A stretch of 58,961 nt of DNA from Burkholderiales bacterium. GTDB lineage: Bacteria; Pseudomonadota; Gammaproteobacteria; Burkholderiales; Burkholderiaceae_D. The stretch lies in NCBI GenBank assembly GCA_947451925.1, contig CANGAW010000013.1, forward strand, positions 1-58,961. The letters run 5' to 3'. Below the pieces are notes generated by a model. The model was not told where the DNA came from and ran no database searches. It saw only the letters and a program-made list of their open reading frames with translations. The position numbers were made by a program, and so were the translations under genes. Positions 28,553 to 36,642 of the stretch are shown here, piece by piece (within the stretch, counting starts at the first letter, position 1; the number at the start of each line of letters is the position of its first letter).

Positions 28553-29988
28553 CAGGTACGACCGTAACGGTCTTGCAGACGGATGATGTCGTCTTCGCCC
28601 AGATAGCTGCCGGACTGCACCTCGATTAACTCAAGCGGAATTTTCCCCGGGTTTTCCAGCGAATGAACGACGCCAACGGCTATATATGCCGACTGATTTT
28701 CAGTCAGTAAAAATTCTTTTTCGCCTTGCGTGACGCGGGCGGTGCCGGCGACCACAATCCAGTGCTCGGCGCGATGGTGATGCATTTGCAGCGAGAGCCT
28801 GGCGCCGGGCCGCACGATGATGCGCTTGACCTGAAATCGCGGGCCGCTGCCGATCGCATCGTAACTGCCCCACGGCCGGCTGACCTGTCGATGATTACCG
28901 GCTTCAGAGCGCTGGGCCTGATTGAGTGCAGCGACCAGTTGCCGCGTGTCTTGCGCCTGATGCCTGTTCATTACCAGCAGTGCATCGGGGGTGTCGATGA
29001 TGCTGATGTCCTGCAGGCCGATGGCGGCCACCAGCCTGTGCGCGCCATGCACCAGAGAGTTGCGGCAATTTTGCAGCACCACGTCGCCATGTGTGGCATT
29101 GCCATCGTTATCTTTTTCGGCGTTTTGCCACACGGATTGCCATGAACCGATGTCGCTCCAGCCTGCGTCCAGCGCGACCATCGCAGCGCAGTCGGTGCGC
29201 TCCATCAGTGCATAGTCAATGGCCAGATCGGGATTGTCGGCGTAAGTCGCCGCATCAAGCCGGATGAAATCAAGGTCTTTGCCTGCGCTGTTCATGGCGC
29301 GCTGGCAAACCTCGAGCATGGTCGGCGCATGGCGCTTGATTTCTTGCAGAAGCAAACTGGCGCGAAACAAAAACATGCCACTGTTCCAGTAATAGTTGCC
29401 ACTGGTGAGGAAGCGCTCGGCTGTTGCACGGTCAGGCTTTTCGACAAATTCCGCCAGTGGCATGACGCGATTGATGTCCGTGCCATCCCCATCAGCATCT
29501 GGTAAAGGTTCGGCACGCAGATAGCCATAAGCGGTCTCCGCAGTGTCTGGCCGTATGCCAAAGGTCATCAGCTGGCCCGACAAGGCTGCTTCTGCAGCGA
29601 CTTCAACGGCAGCGGCAAAGGCTTGCTGGTTTTGCAGTGCATGGTCGGCAGGCAGGATCAGCATCAGCGCATCATCATGCTGCTGGCACAAGTGCAATGC
29701 GGCGCAGACAATGGCTGGTCCGGTGTTGCGGCGCAGGGGCTCGAGCAAAATACTGGCCTTGCCAATGCCGGTTTCACGCAACTGCTCGGCGACGATGAAG
29801 CGGCTGGACTCTTGACTCAGCAGCAGCGGCGGCATAGTGCTCACTGCCGCGCTGCGCTGCAGTGTTTGCTGCAACAGACTGTGCTGGCCGTTCAGGCGCA
29901 AAAATTGTTTGGGATAGTCTTCGCGGGACAGCGGCCACAAGCGGGTGCCGGACCCGCCACAAAGAATGACCGGATGCAGGTTGGGCAT
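28552..29988 (-). CDS. manC: Mannose-1-phosphate guanylyltransferase / mannose-6-phosphate isomerase
   Basis: This bifunctional type II enzyme makes GDP-mannose, precursor for the fucose pathway and possibly for mannose itself. The nucleotidyltransferase domain starts ILCGGSGTRLWPLSR with PKQFL nearby, and has EFVEKP near the middle. The C-terminal cupin domain (RPWGSYD, FQVKRIIVRPGARLSLQMH, HHRAEHW) is the isomerase part. The length of 478 residues indicates the full fusion. No phosphomannomutase is seen in the window, so that step must be encoded elsewhere. Confidence 0.95.
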   Translation of the reverse strand: MPNLHPVILCGGSGTRLWPLSREDYPKQFLRLNGQHSLLQQTLQRSAAVSTMPPLLLSQESSRFIVAEQLRETGIGKASILLEPLRRNTGPAIVCAALHLCQQHDDALMLILPADHALQNQQAFAAAVEVAAEAALSGQLMTFGIRPDTAETAYGYLRAEPLPDADGDGTDINRVMPLAEFVEKPDRATAERFLTSGNYYWNSGMFLFRASLLLQEIKRHAPTMLEVCQRAMNSAGKDLDFIRLDAATYADNPDLAIDYALMERTDCAAMVALDAGWSDIGSWQSVWQNAEKDNDGNATHGDVVLQNCRNSLVHGAHRLVAAIGLQDISIIDTPDALLVMNRHQAQDTRQLVAALNQAQRSEAGNHRQVSRPWGSYDAIGSGPRFQVKRIIVRPGARLSLQMHHHRAEHWIVVAGTARVTQGEKEFLLTENQSAYIAVGVVHSLENPGKIPLELIEVQSGSYLGEDDIIRLQDRYGRT

Positions 29989-29990
29989 AG

Positions 29991-30500
29991 TCAGTTTTTT
30001 TCAGAAGAAAAATAGGCGCGCGTATAGGCATGCACTTGCGGGTCGCAGGCAATACTGTCCGGATAAGCCCAGCGATATTGCGCATGCTGACTCAATGGCA
30101 GATCAAGCTGGCAATCGCCGGTCCACAAGCGGTGCGCCAGCGCCAGATAATGGGTAGTGGCGCCGTGCTGACCCAGAAAATTATCCGGATAAAAATGCTG
30201 GTAAATGCCGACGAATACACTTTGTTCACGCTGAAATATCTGTCCCAGTTCGGCTTCGGTGATGCGGGCAAAGGCAGTGTCCAATGTTTCATTTTTTCTC
30301 ACCCGACCGCCGGGCACAAACCAGCTCGCTTTCGCTGGCGGGTTGTTGCGCCAGCCCAGCAGCATACGGCGCTTGCTGTCTTCAACGATCAGGTCAATGG
30401 CTATTAACGGTGCATTGGCAATGATTTTTTCGAACAGCACATCGGGCAAATAGTGTGATGCGTTGGGCGCCGGGCAAGCTGTGGCCTGTTTAGTATGCAT
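29991..30500 (-). CDS. gmm: GDP-mannose mannosyl hydrolase (Nudix family)
   Basis: This Nudix-related hydrolase splits GDP-mannose or GDP-glucose into GDP and sugar. The modified Nudix box is PGGRVRKNETLDTAFAR (about residues 63-79) with TEAELG following, the hallmark of the GDPMH subfamily, which lacks the usual REUxEE core. The enzyme could adjust the GDP-mannose pool or drive fucose synthesis, as suggested for E. coli colanic acid genes. It lies two bases before manC and overlaps the end of the priming transferase gene by 11 bases. Confidence 0.9.
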   Translation of the reverse strand: MHTKQATACPAPNASHYLPDVLFEKIIANAPLIAIDLIVEDSKRRMLLGWRNNPPAKASWFVPGGRVRKNETLDTAFARITEAELGQIFQREQSVFVGIYQHFYPDNFLGQHGATTHYLALAHRLWTGDCQLDLPLSQHAQYRWAYPDSIACDPQVHAYTRAYFSSEKN

Positions 30501-31884
30501 TGGTGTCGGTCCATCCTTTAAAGGCAGTCCAGATGATGATTCTTAAATCCATCCAGAATGACCAGTGCTGGATGTAGTGCAAATCAAAAGCAACCCGTTG
30601 CGCCATTTTGTCGTCCGTGTCGGTCTCGCCGCGGTAACCATGAATTTGCGCCCATCCGGTGATGCCCGGTTTGACGCGGTGCCGTTGCATGTACATCGCC
30701 AGTTTGTTTTTGTACAAATCATTGTGTGCTAGTGCATGCGGACGCGGGCCGACAACCGACATTTCGCCCTTTAATACGTTAATAAATTGCGGTAACTCAT
30801 CCAGACTGGTGCGGCGCATGAAACGGCCGACCGGTGTGACGCGCGGATCATCGCGCGTGGCCTGGGTCACAATGCCGTTGGTCGTATGATGCGATTTCAT
30901 GCTGCGAAACTTCAATACATTGAAGCGTTTGCCATTGAGTCCCAGTCGTGGCTGAAGAAAAAATACCGGGCCTGGTGAAGAAAGTTTGATGCAGATGGCC
31001 AGCACCAGAAACAAGGGTGCCAGCAAGATCAGCGCGCATACGGCAAACAGTTTGTCGAATAAGTCTTTGGCCAGACCCAAAAGGCCAAAGCTCGCCGGAC
31101 GATTCAGATCAATGACGGGCATGCCTAAAAATTCAACGGTCTTGTTGCTGAGGACAGCAATCGTGCTGGCGTCGGGCACCCAGCGAATATCAATCAGCAT
31201 ATTGCCCAGCAGGGTTTGCAATGCCTGCAGTTTTCCCGATTCGGACAATGGCATGGTCAGCCACACTTCATGCACCGCATGGCGCACTACGGCCGCCGGA
31301 ATGTCGGCCAGCTCCTGTAGATGATCAATGCCGTTATCGGGTTTGACCGGATCATGAATGGCCTTTACCTGATAGCCAGTCCATTGCTGTTGCAATGCAC
31401 GCTTGTGCAGTTCGCGGCCAGTTTCGCCATAGCCGACGATGATCACGTGTTTGTGATTAAAGCCATGCTTGCGCAGCTGCGACAACACGGAATAGAGCAG
31501 CGCGCGCATCAGGATCAGCGCGGCTAAAGACAGCCCGCCCCAATACAGCACCCACAGTCGCGAAAGATCATTGATTTGACGGATCAGAAATCCAAACACC
31601 AGTCCGGCGGCCAGCACACATAAAATCGCCAGCGTGACTTGTCCCAGCATCAGCCGCAATGAGCGCCCGCGCCAGGACGCATACAGGTCGCATTGGGCAA
31701 ATAAGGCAAAGGCCAGGAAGCAGCAAAAATACAGCAGCACGGTATGCACCGGTGCCGCGTCGTTCAGCGACCCCGAAAAACGCAGACTGGCGGCAAACTG
31801 GCCTGCAGCAAACAGAGCGAGTACATCGACAGAGCGCATCAGCAGGTCCAGGCGTGAAGAGTTTTTTTCTATGAGGTCGTGCAT
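30490..31884 (-). CDS. WcaJ-like undecaprenyl-phosphate sugar-1-phosphate transferase
   Basis: This enzyme primes repeat synthesis by moving a hexose 1-phosphate to undecaprenyl phosphate. Four or five N-terminal helices and a Rossmann-like domain (HVIIVGYGETGREL) precede the catalytic part. The catalytic sugar-transferase domain begins DKLFAVCALILLAPLF, contains FFLQPRLGLNGKRFNVLKFR, and RRTSLDELPQ plus SVVGPRPHA. GalU in the same operon makes glucose the likely sugar. The ATG at 31884 gives 464 residues, the usual WcaJ length, and has a purine-rich GAGAG upstream; an ATG at 31941 is also in frame. It is the first gene of the long minus-strand block. Confidence 0.9.
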   Translation of the reverse strand: MHDLIEKNSSRLDLLMRSVDVLALFAAGQFAASLRFSGSLNDAAPVHTVLLYFCCFLAFALFAQCDLYASWRGRSLRLMLGQVTLAILCVLAAGLVFGFLIRQINDLSRLWVLYWGGLSLAALILMRALLYSVLSQLRKHGFNHKHVIIVGYGETGRELHKRALQQQWTGYQVKAIHDPVKPDNGIDHLQELADIPAAVVRHAVHEVWLTMPLSESGKLQALQTLLGNMLIDIRWVPDASTIAVLSNKTVEFLGMPVIDLNRPASFGLLGLAKDLFDKLFAVCALILLAPLFLVLAICIKLSSPGPVFFLQPRLGLNGKRFNVLKFRSMKSHHTTNGIVTQATRDDPRVTPVGRFMRRTSLDELPQFINVLKGEMSVVGPRPHALAHNDLYKNKLAMYMQRHRVKPGITGWAQIHGYRGETDTDDKMAQRVAFDLHYIQHWSFWMDLRIIIWTAFKGWTDTNAY

Positions 31885-31937
31885 GTTTCTCAAAGCTCTC
31901 TTCTGAATCGCGTGACGTTTAAGCAGATCATTGTTGG

Positions 31938-31962
31938 TCATCCCACTGAGCGTCGGGGATGA
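31938..31962. promoter_or_regulatory. Inverted repeat in the leader of the exopolysaccharide operon
   Basis: TCATCCC (31938-31944) and GGGATGA (31956-31962) form a 7-bp inverted repeat with an 11-base spacer. It covers the alternative start codon of the WcaJ-like gene and lies between that gene and the divergent globin gene. It could be an operator or a leader hairpin. Confidence 0.3.
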
Positions 31963-32084
31963 TGGTAATGGCTTAGTTCGCCTGTCGTGTCGGAAGTGCC
32001 TGCAAATTGCGGACCATCAAACGCAAAAATTGTTTGAGCGATGCCACGATTGGCTCAGTACTTCACTGCGCTATCATGTTGGGC

Positions 32085-32486
32085 ATGACGACATCTGAAG
32101 AACCACAGCCCACGCTGTATGAATTAATTGGCGGCGACGCGCTGGTGCGCGATCTGGTCGACCGCTTTTATGACCTGATGGATTTGGAGCCCGAGTTCGC
32201 GGTGCTGCGCGCCATGCATCCGGCTTCGCTCGATGGCTCGCGCGACAAGCTGTACCACTTCCTGTCTGGCTGGAGCGGCGGGCCGGATCTGTACACGCCA
32301 CGATATGGCAATGCGTTTTTGCGGGCGCGGCATTTGCCGTTTGCCATTGGCACCAGTGCCCGCGATCAGTGGCTGATGTGCATGGTGCTGGCCATGCAGG
32401 GTTTGGGCTTTGAAGAAGAAAAACAAGACATCCTGCTCAATGCGTTTTTCAGGACCGCAGACTGGATGCGCAACAAACCCGATTGA
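32085..32486 (+). CDS. Group II truncated haemoglobin
   Basis: This is a TrHbO-type globin of about 133 residues. The family pattern is plain: TLYELIGGDALVRDLVDRFY at the start, LRAMHP with the following DGSRDKLYHFLSGW, then GGPDLYTPRYG and RARHLPFAIG, where the histidine is the proximal haem ligand, and RDQWLMCMVLAM. Group II globins are linked to oxygen or peroxide chemistry, but a precise role is not shown. Start is ATG at 32085 or 32076. It is divergent from the exopolysaccharide operon and is transcribed towards the Fic gene. Confidence 0.92.
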   Translation: MTTSEEPQPTLYELIGGDALVRDLVDRFYDLMDLEPEFAVLRAMHPASLDGSRDKLYHFLSGWSGGPDLYTPRYGNAFLRARHLPFAIGTSARDQWLMCMVLAMQGLGFEEEKQDILLNAFFRTADWMRNKPD

Positions 32487-32501
32487 ATTCTCTGCGGTGG
32501 T

Positions 32502-34037
32502 TCAGGACTTTATGTCGAAGATGGACTGCACAATGCGGCTGACTGCAGCGGCCAGATCTGCCTCGTCAAGCATCGGGAAATCATGCTTTAGCTTGTTGCT
32601 GAGTGTGCCTTTGTTGTCTCGCAGGGAACGGATCAGGCGGTCGATGTCGGCATCCGGTCCTTCGATGAATTCTTTAATCTCTAGCCTGGCCTTGCGCATT
32701 TTGCGCAAATAACTGGCTTCATTGCGCATCTCGGTATCAATCGTTATTTCAATCACCTGAGCCAGATACTCGACATGCTCGGTCAGGTCCGGATAGCGCC
32801 ACGCAGGCCGGGCGTCTTCATACGCATCAAAATAGAGATTGGTGCGTATGCCATCGGTGGCTGTTATTTCAGGGCCAAACCGTAGTTGATGCTGATAACG
32901 CTGCATCAATGGCCGCGAAAAAATTTCCAATACCTGATCATAGCTGCGCCGGTTACTGCTGGAACTCGTGATGGTGGCCGATACTGGCAAGACAAAAGGG
33001 GCAGGGATGGCATGGTCTCGCCGCAAGACATCATTGATCAGAAAGCGCGAGATGCGCCCATTACCATCCGTCATCGGGTGGATATACACAAAACCAAAAG
33101 ATAAAACGGCCGCACGCAGCAAGGCAGGCTTGCCGATGGTCAGGTCGGCAAAAGCCGATAGCCCGGTCATCATGGCAGCGGTGTCCTTCCAGTGTGGCGC
33201 TACATAATGCACAACAGGCACAAAGGTCGAATCTACAGCGCCGACAAAAACCGGTGACTGGCGCCGGCCCGTGCGGATGGCTCTGGGCCCCAGGATTTCC
33301 GACTGTAGCGCCGTGATCGCCGAATCTTCCAGCGGATTGGCATATTGTCCGCAACGTTTTTCCATCACCGCCGCAAAGCGCTGAACGCGACCGATGTGCT
33401 TATCTTCGCGCTCGATGGCAAAGCTGGCTTTGCTTTCTTTGACCGTTAACCACACTGCGCTGCGTATGAGCAGGTCTTCGCCATATTCACTTTCCAATGC
33501 GTGCAGGTGACTGGCGCAATCATAATTTTCTGCGGCGCGCACCTTGTCGCTACGCCAGACCAGCGGGCAATAGTCAGCGTTTCCGGGCAGGTTGTCGCGC
33601 ACCCGCCAGCGGCTGATGTTTTCTGGCTGACTAGCCGTCAGATACAGATCGGGGTCGAGTGCGTCAATGTAGTTGCCGCTATTGACGCCAGAAAATTTCA
33701 GCAATCGCCCGCTGAGATATTCGTAGAAAAAGCCGGCTCTGCGCGCATATTGCCCACTGGGTTCGGCATGAATCCAGGATTCAAGCGCCGCTTGCGGCAA
33801 GACGGCAAACAGACGCGCTAAAAATTCAAGATGGATGCCTTCACGTTTAAAGGCAAAAGTCAGATGGCCGGCGAGCGTGTCTGCCGGCTGGAAATGGAGT
33901 GGATAGGATTCATGGGTAAAGCCGTCTTTGCGCTCGGTCAGGCGTGATCTGGCAAGCCGGCTTTCGATGCGAAAGGGCTGTACTGGTTCGACACCATAGT
34001 GTTCTGCCAGCCAACGATAACCCAGCCAGTTGTTCAT
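32502..34037 (-). CDS. Fic domain protein (AMPylase-like)
   Basis: The Fic catalytic signature HPMTDGNGRISR is at residues 320-331, with all key residues present (His320, Asp324, Asn326, Arg328, Arg331), so nucleotide transfer (probably AMP) to a protein hydroxyl is likely. An upstream helix has S205-F-A-I-E209-R, which fits the autoinhibitory S-x3-E motif except that the usual Gly or Asn after Glu is Arg. The N-terminal 200 residues are a domain often found with this Fic type, and the last 100 residues are helical and may be a winged-helix domain. No antitoxin-like neighbour is seen. The target is unknown. Two small inverted repeats lie just upstream of the start. Confidence 0.87.
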   Translation of the reverse strand: MNNWLGYRWLAEHYGVEPVQPFRIESRLARSRLTERKDGFTHESYPLHFQPADTLAGHLTFAFKREGIHLEFLARLFAVLPQAALESWIHAEPSGQYARRAGFFYEYLSGRLLKFSGVNSGNYIDALDPDLYLTASQPENISRWRVRDNLPGNADYCPLVWRSDKVRAAENYDCASHLHALESEYGEDLLIRSAVWLTVKESKASFAIEREDKHIGRVQRFAAVMEKRCGQYANPLEDSAITALQSEILGPRAIRTGRRQSPVFVGAVDSTFVPVVHYVAPHWKDTAAMMTGLSAFADLTIGKPALLRAAVLSFGFVYIHPMTDGNGRISRFLINDVLRRDHAIPAPFVLPVSATITSSSSNRRSYDQVLEIFSRPLMQRYQHQLRFGPEITATDGIRTNLYFDAYEDARPAWRYPDLTEHVEYLAQVIEITIDTEMRNEASYLRKMRKARLEIKEFIEGPDADIDRLIRSLRDNKGTLSNKLKHDFPMLDEADLAAAVSRIVQSIFDIKS

Positions 34038-34047
34038 ATAAAAAACC

Positions 34048-34080
34048 GTCTGTATGCAGACTTTTGATTAAACAATCAAA
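34048..34080. promoter_or_regulatory. Two adjacent inverted repeats upstream of the Fic gene
   Basis: GTCTG-TATG-CAGAC (34048-34061) and TTTGATT-AAAC-AATCAAA (34063-34080) are perfect dyads lying one base apart, 11-43 bases ahead of the Fic ATG (minus strand). The surrounding sequence is AT-rich. They could be operators or a leader structure for the Fic gene. Confidence 0.4.
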
Positions 34081-34164
34081 GTTTCGTATAAAAACAGGGG
34101 GAAATCCAGAAAAACGTATAAATACGCTGATTTATTTAAAGAATAAGTGTGTGGCAGCGAGACG

Positions 34165-35433
34165 CTACAGCAAGCCTTCAAACAACATCACATCGACCAG
34201 TTCCCCGGCCTGCACATCGCCTTGCGCATGCTGCAGCAGCACCATGCAATTGGCTTCCGACATGGAACTGAGTATGCCGGAGCCCTGCGAGCCGGTGATG
34301 CGCACACTTTGCAAGCCCTCTGCATCGAGCGTGATGATGCCGCGCTGATATTCTGTGCGGCCTGGTTTTTTGCGGATAGGCTGTGCCGATCTGACGCGTG
34401 CAATTAATTGCGGCAGGGGTGTGGCACCCATCATCTGGCGTAATGCGGCGCGGGCAAAAAAATAAAACGTCACCATGACTGCCACCGGATTGCCGGGCAG
34501 GCCGAACAGCATCGCGCTGTGGCCATTGGCAGTCAGTTTGCCAAAGGCCATTGGCCGGCCCGGACGCATGTCGATTTTCCAGAACAGGACTTCGCCCAGA
34601 CTGGCCAGCAATTGCTTCATGTAGTCGGCGTCGCCAGCGGACACGCCGCCTGAGGTAATGATAGCGTCGGCTTGCTCACAAGCTTGCCGCAAGGCCGCTT
34701 CGAGTGATGCCGGATCGTCTTTGACCACGCCCATGTCGATGACTTCGCAACCCAGACGACTCAGCATGCCGTGCAGGGTGTAGCGATTGCTGTCGTAAAT
34801 GCAGCCCTCGGCCAGCGGCTCGCCAATGGAGCGCAACTCGTCGCCGGTAGAAAAATGCGCGACGCGTAATTTGCGCTGCACGGGTGCTTCACCGATGCCC
34901 AGCGATGCCAGCAAACCCAGATCTGCCGGCGTCAGCAGTTTTCCTTTGTGCAGTGCGGCTTTGCCGAGCGCTAAGTCTTCGCCAGCGAGCCGTCGGTTGG
35001 CCCCGGCTAGCACTACACCTGCCGGGATGCTGACGCTGTGTTCGGTGTTGTCGCGAGTGAGTTCTTGCGGCACGACGGTGTCGCAAGCTTGCGGCATGAC
35101 CGCGCCGGTCATGATGCGCACGCATTCGCCGCGTCCAACCGTGCCGCTAAAGCGCTTGCCGGCAAAGGCAGTGCCGACTACGCGCAAACTGCCTGCATTC
35201 AGATCGGTGGCATGGAGTGCATAGCCATCCATGGCCGAATTGTCATGGGCGGGCACATTAATGGGGGAGATGATGTCAGCGGCCAGCACGCGGCCGCTTA
35301 ATTGTTTCAGCGGCAGTGTTTCGGTCTCTGTGATGGCCGTAATCGACTGCGCGATGAAGGCTTGCGCCTGCGCCACCGACAGCGCATCCTGCTCACCGAG
35401 GGTGGGCGCTAGCTCGAACAGGCTGGTCGTCAT
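34165..35433 (-). CDS. moeA: Molybdopterin molybdenumtransferase MoeA
   Basis: MoeA inserts molybdate into adenylated molybdopterin in cofactor biosynthesis. Landmarks are NSAMDGYAL near residue 66, TGAVMPQACDTVVPQE, the substrate loop TSGGVSAGDADY, and GLPGNPVAVMVTFYFF in the MogA-like domain, with a C-terminal MoeA domain IV. The length of 422 residues is normal. It lies 20 bases downstream of moaA in the same direction, so the two form a cofactor operon. Confidence 0.95.
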   Translation of the reverse strand: MTTSLFELAPTLGEQDALSVAQAQAFIAQSITAITETETLPLKQLSGRVLAADIISPINVPAHDNSAMDGYALHATDLNAGSLRVVGTAFAGKRFSGTVGRGECVRIMTGAVMPQACDTVVPQELTRDNTEHSVSIPAGVVLAGANRRLAGEDLALGKAALHKGKLLTPADLGLLASLGIGEAPVQRKLRVAHFSTGDELRSIGEPLAEGCIYDSNRYTLHGMLSRLGCEVIDMGVVKDDPASLEAALRQACEQADAIITSGGVSAGDADYMKQLLASLGEVLFWKIDMRPGRPMAFGKLTANGHSAMLFGLPGNPVAVMVTFYFFARAALRQMMGATPLPQLIARVRSAQPIRKKPGRTEYQRGIITLDAEGLQSVRITGSQGSGILSSMSEANCMVLLQHAQGDVQAGELVDVMLFEGLL

Positions 35434-35453
35434 GCTGGTGGCCTTGATAATGC

Positions 35454-36569
35454 TCAGCCGCCGATATAGGACATTTCAACTTTGCGTACAGCCTGACTCA
35501 GGCCGTCGGTGTTGATGGTGCGCAGTTCTGAATAACGGTCTTCGCGCTTGCTCCACAGATGGGCGATGGCAGCGGTGATTTGTGCGTCGCTGTAGTCGCC
35601 GCGCATCAGGGCGCGCAGGTCATGTCCGCTGGTGGCAAATAGGCAGGTAAAGAGTTTGCCTTCGGTAGACAGACGCGCACGATTGCAGTCGCCGCAGAAT
35701 GCCTGGGTAACGCTGGAGATGACGCCGATTTCGCCGCCGCCATCGACATAACGCCAGCGGGCTGCGGTTTCACCGGTGTAGTTTGGTTCGACTTCAACCA
35801 GAGGCATGACGGCACTGATGCGGCGCACGACTTCGGCAGAGGGAACGACTTCATCCATTTTCCAGCCATTGGATGCGCCGACGTCCATGTATTCAATAAA
35901 ACGCAAAATGGCGGGCGAGCCTTTGAAGTGGCGTGCCATCGGCACGATTTCCTGATCATTCATACCGCCCTTGACGACCATGTTGACCTTGATCGATTGC
36001 AGTCCGACACGGTGCGCAACATCAATGCCGTTCAACACATCCGAGACTGGAAAGTCGACATCATTCATGCGCTGGAAAGTGGCTTCGTCTAGCGAGTCTA
36101 GCGAGACGGTTACGCGTTTTAAGCCGGCGTCTTTCAGCGACTGGGCTTTTTTGGCCAGCAATGAAGCATTGGTGGTCATGGTCAGGTCCAGCGGCTTGCC
36201 GTCGAGCGTGGTCAGCGAGGCCAGCATTTCGATGAGTTTTTCAATGTTTTTGCGCAGCAGCGGCTCACCACCGGTCAGTCGAATTTTTTCTACGCCATGC
36301 GCAATGAAGATTTTGGTAATGCGGGTGATCTCTTCGAACGAGAGCAGGGAATTGTGCGGCAGGTATTGATAATCCTTGTCGAACACTTCTTTGGGCATGC
36401 AATAGACGCAGCGGAAATTGCAGCGGTCCGTGACTGAAATGCGCAAGTCGCGCAAAGGGCGGGCAAGCTTGTCGGCCAGAAGTCCTGTTGCCGGTATCAG
36501 CGGTGAAGGGATGGTTGGCAGTACCAGTTGCTTGCGCAAGTCGGTGACGGGAATGATGCGTTCGGTCAT
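35454..36569 (-). CDS. moaA: GTP 3',8-cyclase MoaA
   Basis: This radical SAM enzyme starts molybdenum cofactor synthesis by cyclising GTP. The radical SAM motif is C50-NFR-C54-VY-C57. The second iron-sulfur cluster cysteines lie in [11 protein letters not shown] and FTCLFA. The C terminus ends YIGG, the double glycine needed for catalysis. [10 protein letters not shown] and [10 protein letters not shown] are typical. The N-terminal extension of about 30 residues is variable in the family. It is followed by moeA. Confidence 0.96.
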   Translation of the reverse strand: MTERIIPVTDLRKQLVLPTIPSPLIPATGLLADKLARPLRDLRISVTDRCNFRCVYCMPKEVFDKDYQYLPHNSLLSFEEITRITKIFIAHGVEKIRLTGGEPLLRKNIEKLIEMLASLTTLDGKPLDLTMTTNASLLAKKAQSLKDAGLKRVTVSLDSLDEATFQRMNDVDFPVSDVLNGIDVAHRVGLQSIKVNMVVKGGMNDQEIVPMARHFKGSPAILRFIEYMDVGASNGWKMDEVVPSAEVVRRISAVMPLVEVEPNYTGETAARWRYVDGGGEIGVISSVTQAFCGDCNRARLSTEGKLFTCLFATSGHDLRALMRGDYSDAQITAAIAHLWSKREDRYSELRTINTDGLSQAVRKVEMSYIGG

Positions 36570-36592
36570 AGTTGTTTACTGCTTTAACGTCA

Positions 36593-36619
36593 CTGCACCC
36601 CGGACTAGGCCGGGACGAC
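36593..36619. repeat. Degenerate REP-like hairpin between chrA and moaA
   Basis: CCCGG (36599-36603) pairs with CCGGG (36610-36614), followed by ACGAC. About 20 of 27 bases match the core of the hairpin units at 47954 and 48070, including the ten-base end CCGGGACGAC with the preceding G. It is probably a diverged member of the same repeat family. Confidence 0.5.
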
Positions 36620-36642
36620 AAATTATCGGATGCTGCTCTTGT

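Noticed and set aside
32502..34037. Fic gene as a toxin-antitoxin module
   Set aside because: No small antitoxin gene is adjacent; the protein carries its own (altered) inhibitory motif.
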